Program-made: the position numbers and the translations under genes
In this document: positions 6,141 to 7,995 of the stretch, in pieces
Numbering within the stretch: the stretch's first letter is position 1
How the letters are laid out: each line of letters begins with the position of its first letter
Source: SOIA01 sp050116035
Lineage (GTDB): Bacteria > Acidobacteriota > Aminicenantia > Aminicenantales > Aminicenantaceae
DNA: 7,995 bases
Direction: 5' to 3'
Assembly: GCA_050116035.1 (NCBI GenBank)
Contig: JASFPJ010000139.1
Span: forward strand, 1-7,995
Notes under the pieces: model-generated
Databases searched by the model: none
What the model saw: only the letters and a program-made list of their open reading frames with translations
Told to the model about the DNA's origin: nothing

Positions 6141-6170
6141 ATTATACCAGAGTTAAAGGCATTGAGTAAA
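6141..6170 (-). promoter_or_regulatory. Extended -10 promoter of the rpmE-prfA-prmC operon
   Basis: TTTACT (-35, 6170-6165), an 18-bp spacer and a perfect TATAAT (-10, 6146-6141) preceded by TGG, giving TGGTATAAT. Spacing and the -35 are nearly the same as in the gltX promoter. The predicted leader is about 20 nt. The promoter starts 10 bp from the edge of repeat-bounded element A. Confidence 0.65.
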
Positions 6171-6179
6171 GAGCCATTC

Positions 6180-6400
6180 GGGGTCAGGGCTCGACATTAA
6201 ACATCATCCCTTTAAAGCTTGGCCAAAATACTGCTCAGAAGATACAGAAGATAGGCTTTGTTCTCAGAGTATTTTAGTTTGATCAAATTTATTTAAGCTC
6301 TCCATTCCTCTCTAAACAATGAGATATCATGATGAAGAGATTGTTACAGATCATTCTATGAATGAAGAAATGAGAATGTCTAATGTCCAGCCCTGAACCC
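6180..6400. mobile_element. Element A: MITE/REP-like element with 25-bp inverted ends
   Basis: The left end (6180-6204, beginning GGGGTCAGGGCTCGACATT) and the reverse complement of the right end (6376-6400) match at 22 of 25 positions. CATTC occurs directly on the left flank (6175-6179), and CATTC, whose C is the last base of the element, spans 6400-6404. This leaves at least a 4-bp direct repeat ATTC, as a target duplication would. The 221-bp interior has no open frame of note but holds a further inverted pair, AAAATACT (6225-6232) and AGTATTTT (6268-6275). It fills the gap between the 284-residue gene and rpmE. Termini of this GGGGTCAGG type recall the repeats associated with IS200-like REP transposases (RAYT). 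No transposase is present here, so it would be non-autonomous. Confidence 0.65.
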
Positions 6401-6402
6401 AT

Positions 6403-7257
6403 TCATTTGATCTCTTTCATCTTTTTGTTGAAGCGTTCCCAATCTATCTGAAAACTCAAATGTTCCTTTGATTCCTCGACTATTTCTCGATATTGCTTTG
6501 AATCAAAATATCGCTTCAATTTTTTATTCAAAGGATAAACCTCCTCCTCGGCGCTCCACTCATACTCCTTCCCTTCGCTGTCCTTCATACAATTGAGATG
6601 AACAATCCAGGCCAGCTGTTTGAATGTCAAATCGGGAAATGTTTCTCTGATTGCCTGGACTTCACCGGTCTTTTCAGGATTGATGAAATATAAATAGCGG
6701 GAAAACAGAAGCGCATTGTGGAAATAAGCTGGAAAAGCAATAAGTCCATCTTTGCGTGTGATCCGAGCGAGGTGAATAAAAACATCCATCACTTTCTTTC
6801 CCAAGCCAAGGCCTGGATGTTTCTGTCCAGGGAGAGGTGATTTCTCCTCTGAGAAGCTCAAGAGAGGATTTTGAAGAGTCAGCCACTCCAGGAAGAGAAA
6901 ATTGCACTCAGAAATGGGGAAATCCAAAGTCAACTTCTTCTTTAAATGAAAAACTCCTTCCTTAATCTTCAAATCGACAATCATGTTTTCAGATTTCTTT
7001 TTCTCATGGAAAATCCGAAATCTCTGCAAAGGATACTCGGATGAGTCCAGGTCAAACTCTAAAGGCCATAATTCTCTTTTTTTGGAATCTTTGAAAAAGT
7101 TTCTTTTTTTCAAAACCGCAGCGACCTGATTCAAGGAATAACGGCCTAAAAACAGGGAAGTTCCCCTATTTTCGAGCATGCTCGAAAATATTTCATCCTC
7201 CTGGAATGAGGATTCTAAACGTAAATTTGGAAAATCTTTCGGATTCGTTTTCTTCAT
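6403..7257 (-). CDS. Conserved-looking hypothetical protein, 284 residues
   Basis: I cannot assign a function. The protein is soluble-looking, with no signal peptide or membrane segment, and its composition fits a real gene. Distinctive blocks are LGRYSLNQVAAVLKKRNFF (37-55), LEWLTLQNPLLSF (123-135), LPGQKHPGLGLGKKVMDVF (142-160), FPAYFHNALLFSRYLYFINP (175-194) and a Lys/Glu-rich helical tail. The glycine-rich PGLGLGKK followed by a helix is vaguely like an acyl-CoA-binding loop of GNAT acetyltransferases, but I would not call it one. The chosen ATG has no Shine-Dalgarno and lies 11 bp from element B, so the leader seems to have been replaced. An alternative Met (residue 27, 7179) sits in the centre of a 24-bp palindrome. 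The TGA stop (6405-6403) is 2 bp from element A. It may be read with rsmD. Confidence 0.75.
   Translation of the reverse strand: MKKTNPKDFPNLRLESSFQEDEIFSSMLENRGTSLFLGRYSLNQVAAVLKKRNFFKDSKKRELWPLEFDLDSSEYPLQRFRIFHEKKKSENMIVDLKIKEGVFHLKKKLTLDFPISECNFLFLEWLTLQNPLLSFSEEKSPLPGQKHPGLGLGKKVMDVFIHLARITRKDGLIAFPAYFHNALLFSRYLYFINPEKTGEVQAIRETFPDLTFKQLAWIVHLNCMKDSEGKEYEWSAEEEVYPLNKKLKRYFDSKQYREIVEESKEHLSFQIDWERFNKKMKEIK
7167..7190. repeat. Perfect 24-bp palindrome within the 284-residue gene
   Basis: Twelve base pairs match on each side of the centre at 7178/7179; the core is TTCGAGCATGCTCGAA. It lies 67-90 nt into the coding frame, over codons 23-30. As RNA it would fold into a stem of about 10 bp with a 4-nt loop. 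A second palindrome, GGGAAGTTCCC, follows at 7155-7165 with TGTTTTT after it on the minus strand. Confidence 0.8.
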
Positions 7258-7268
7258 TTTAAAGTTAC

Positions 7269-7405
7269 GGGGTTAGGGCTCGACATCAGACATTCTTCAT
7301 TCAAGTCTTATCATTATTTCCAGAATTGATGATTGATTCAAGTTTTACTTTCACCAACTCATGTATAACCTTGTTCAGGGATGTCTAAAGCCGAGGCCTG
7401 ACCCC
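7269..7405. mobile_element. Element B: second MITE/REP-like element with the same inverted ends
   Basis: The left end (7269-7293, beginning GGGGTTAGGGCTCGACATC) and the reverse complement of the right end (7381-7405, beginning GGGGTCAGGCCTCGG) match at 20 of 25 positions, and both belong to the same family as the ends of element A. The 137-bp element has an interior unlike that of A, with a direct repeat ATTCAAGT near 7299 and 7337 and no gene. No clear flanking direct repeat is seen. It separates rsmD from the 284-residue gene and ends 2 bp from the rsmD stop codon. Confidence 0.6.
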
Positions 7406-7407
7406 AT

Positions 7408-7950
7408 TTAACTGTAAAAAGAGAGTGTGTCATCACCGATGGTTGTCTGTCTTTGAAGCTTGTAATACTTCGCATTGAACCGAGTCTTAAAATGATGGCG
7501 CAGGATGATCAATCCCTCAGGCTTAAGAATTTCTCTCTTTTTTATGACTTTGAGCGGATTTCTTTCATCCAGCAGTCTGTATGGGGGATCGAGAAAGACA
7601 AGATCGAATTTCACACTCTCCAAAGCCAGCTGAATCACAGCCCTGTTGAATTCTTTCCGGATGATCCTGGCTTTCTCCTCAGCCTCACACTTGTCTAAGT
7701 TGGATTTTATGACTTTTATGGAAGGACTATATTCATCAATAAAAACCACGCTCTTCGCCCCCCGGCTCAACGCCTCTATTCCGACTGAACCCGTGCCTGC
7801 AAACCCATCCAGGAAAATGCTGTTTTTGATGTCCTCTTGAATAATATTGAACATTGTTTCCCTGAGTTTATGGGGCATGGGACGCACACGGAAGCTCGGT
7901 ACTTTTTTAAGCCTCTTTCCCTTATAAATTCCGCCGATTATCCGAATCAT
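7408..7950 (-). CDS. rsmD: 16S rRNA (guanine966-N2)-methyltransferase RsmD
   Basis: SAM-dependent enzyme that methylates a guanine of 16S rRNA (G966 in E. coli) on the assembling small subunit. The 180-residue length is close to the family norm. It begins MIRIIGGIYKGKRL, followed by RVRPMPHKLRETMFN (21-35), the family's RP-x-x-x-x-x-RE-x-x-FN motif. The SAM site is LDGFAGTGSVGIEALSRGA (47-65), and the catalytic DPPY is at 121-124. The start ATG is preceded by a weak AGGT about 10 nt upstream and may overlap the end of an upstream frame (ATGA). In many bacteria coaD follows rsmD; here element B and an unassigned gene occupy that place. No promoter is visible, so it is probably part of an operon from beyond the window. 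Confidence 0.95.
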   Translation of the reverse strand: MIRIIGGIYKGKRLKKVPSFRVRPMPHKLRETMFNIIQEDIKNSIFLDGFAGTGSVGIEALSRGAKSVVFIDEYSPSIKVIKSNLDKCEAEEKARIIRKEFNRAVIQLALESVKFDLVFLDPPYRLLDERNPLKVIKKREILKPEGLIILRHHFKTRFNAKYYKLQRQTTIGDDTLSFYS

Positions 7951-7995
7951 AGATCGCTTACCTGTGAGTGAAGTTCATTCCAAGAAGGCCTCATG
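7947..7995 (-). CDS. Possible C-terminal end of an upstream gene (very short, uncertain)
   Basis: A minus-strand frame is open from the window edge to a TGA at 7949-7947 that overlaps the rsmD ATG as ATGA, the usual sign of translational coupling. The visible residues would end in NELHSQVSDL. A second frame from the edge ends at 7975 (HEAFLE), so I cannot tell which, if either, is the upstream gene. Confidence 0.25.
   Translation of the reverse strand, partial: MRPSWNELHSQVSDL

Noticed and set aside
6403..7257. Calling the 284-residue protein an acetyltransferase because of the PGLGLGKK stretch.
   Set aside because: A single glycine-rich motif is not enough; the other strands and motifs of the fold are not evident.
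6180..7405. CRISPR array or riboswitch in the repeat-bearing gaps.
   Set aside because: The repeats are inverted pairs at unequal spacing with no regular spacers, and I recognise no known riboswitch core.

Overview
The window is a stretch of bacterial chromosome in which every convincing gene lies on the minus strand. It is mostly housekeeping translation genes: rsmD (16S rRNA methyltransferase), rpmE (ribosomal protein bL31), prfA (release factor RF1), prmC (RF1/RF2 methyltransferase) and gltX (glutamyl-tRNA synthetase). Two long unassigned proteins lie among them. Base composition is moderate by eye and promoters are sigma70-like. I see nothing that fixes the phylum. The divergent proteins, the dispersed repeats and the two orphan genes suggest an uncultivated or poorly sampled lineage, which is inference only.

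Layout in the direction of transcription (right to left): rsmD (7950-7408); repeat-bounded element B (7405-7269); an unassigned 284-residue protein (7257-6403); repeat-bounded element A (6400-6180); an extended -10 promoter and the operon rpmE-prfA-prmC (6113-3946); a candidate terminator (3777-3737); a near-consensus promoter (3710-3682) and a 544-residue, very acidic, Pro/Glu/Lys-rich repeat protein (3655-2021); a candidate terminator and two small palindromes (about 1925-1876); a second extended -10 promoter and gltX (1724-285); a decayed inverted-repeat region (about 110-250); and the first 21 codons of another minus-strand gene (64-1).

The functional core is translation termination and the ribosome. 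PrmC methylates the glutamine of the GGQ motif of RF1, and the two genes are adjacent, only 12 nt apart and in the same reading frame. RpmE and RsmD concern the large and small ribosomal subunits, and GltX charges tRNA.

The parts that ordinary annotation does not explain are: a family of about 25-bp inverted termini bounding two intergenic elements that each stop 2 bp from a stop codon; a 24-bp perfect palindrome inside the 5' part of the 284-residue gene; the domain layout of the acidic 544-residue protein (coiled coil, three 35-residue repeats, a Trp/Lys-rich island, a helical C-terminal domain); and the in-frame prfA/prmC junction. I do not see a clear defence system, CRISPR array, transposase gene, tRNA or rRNA.
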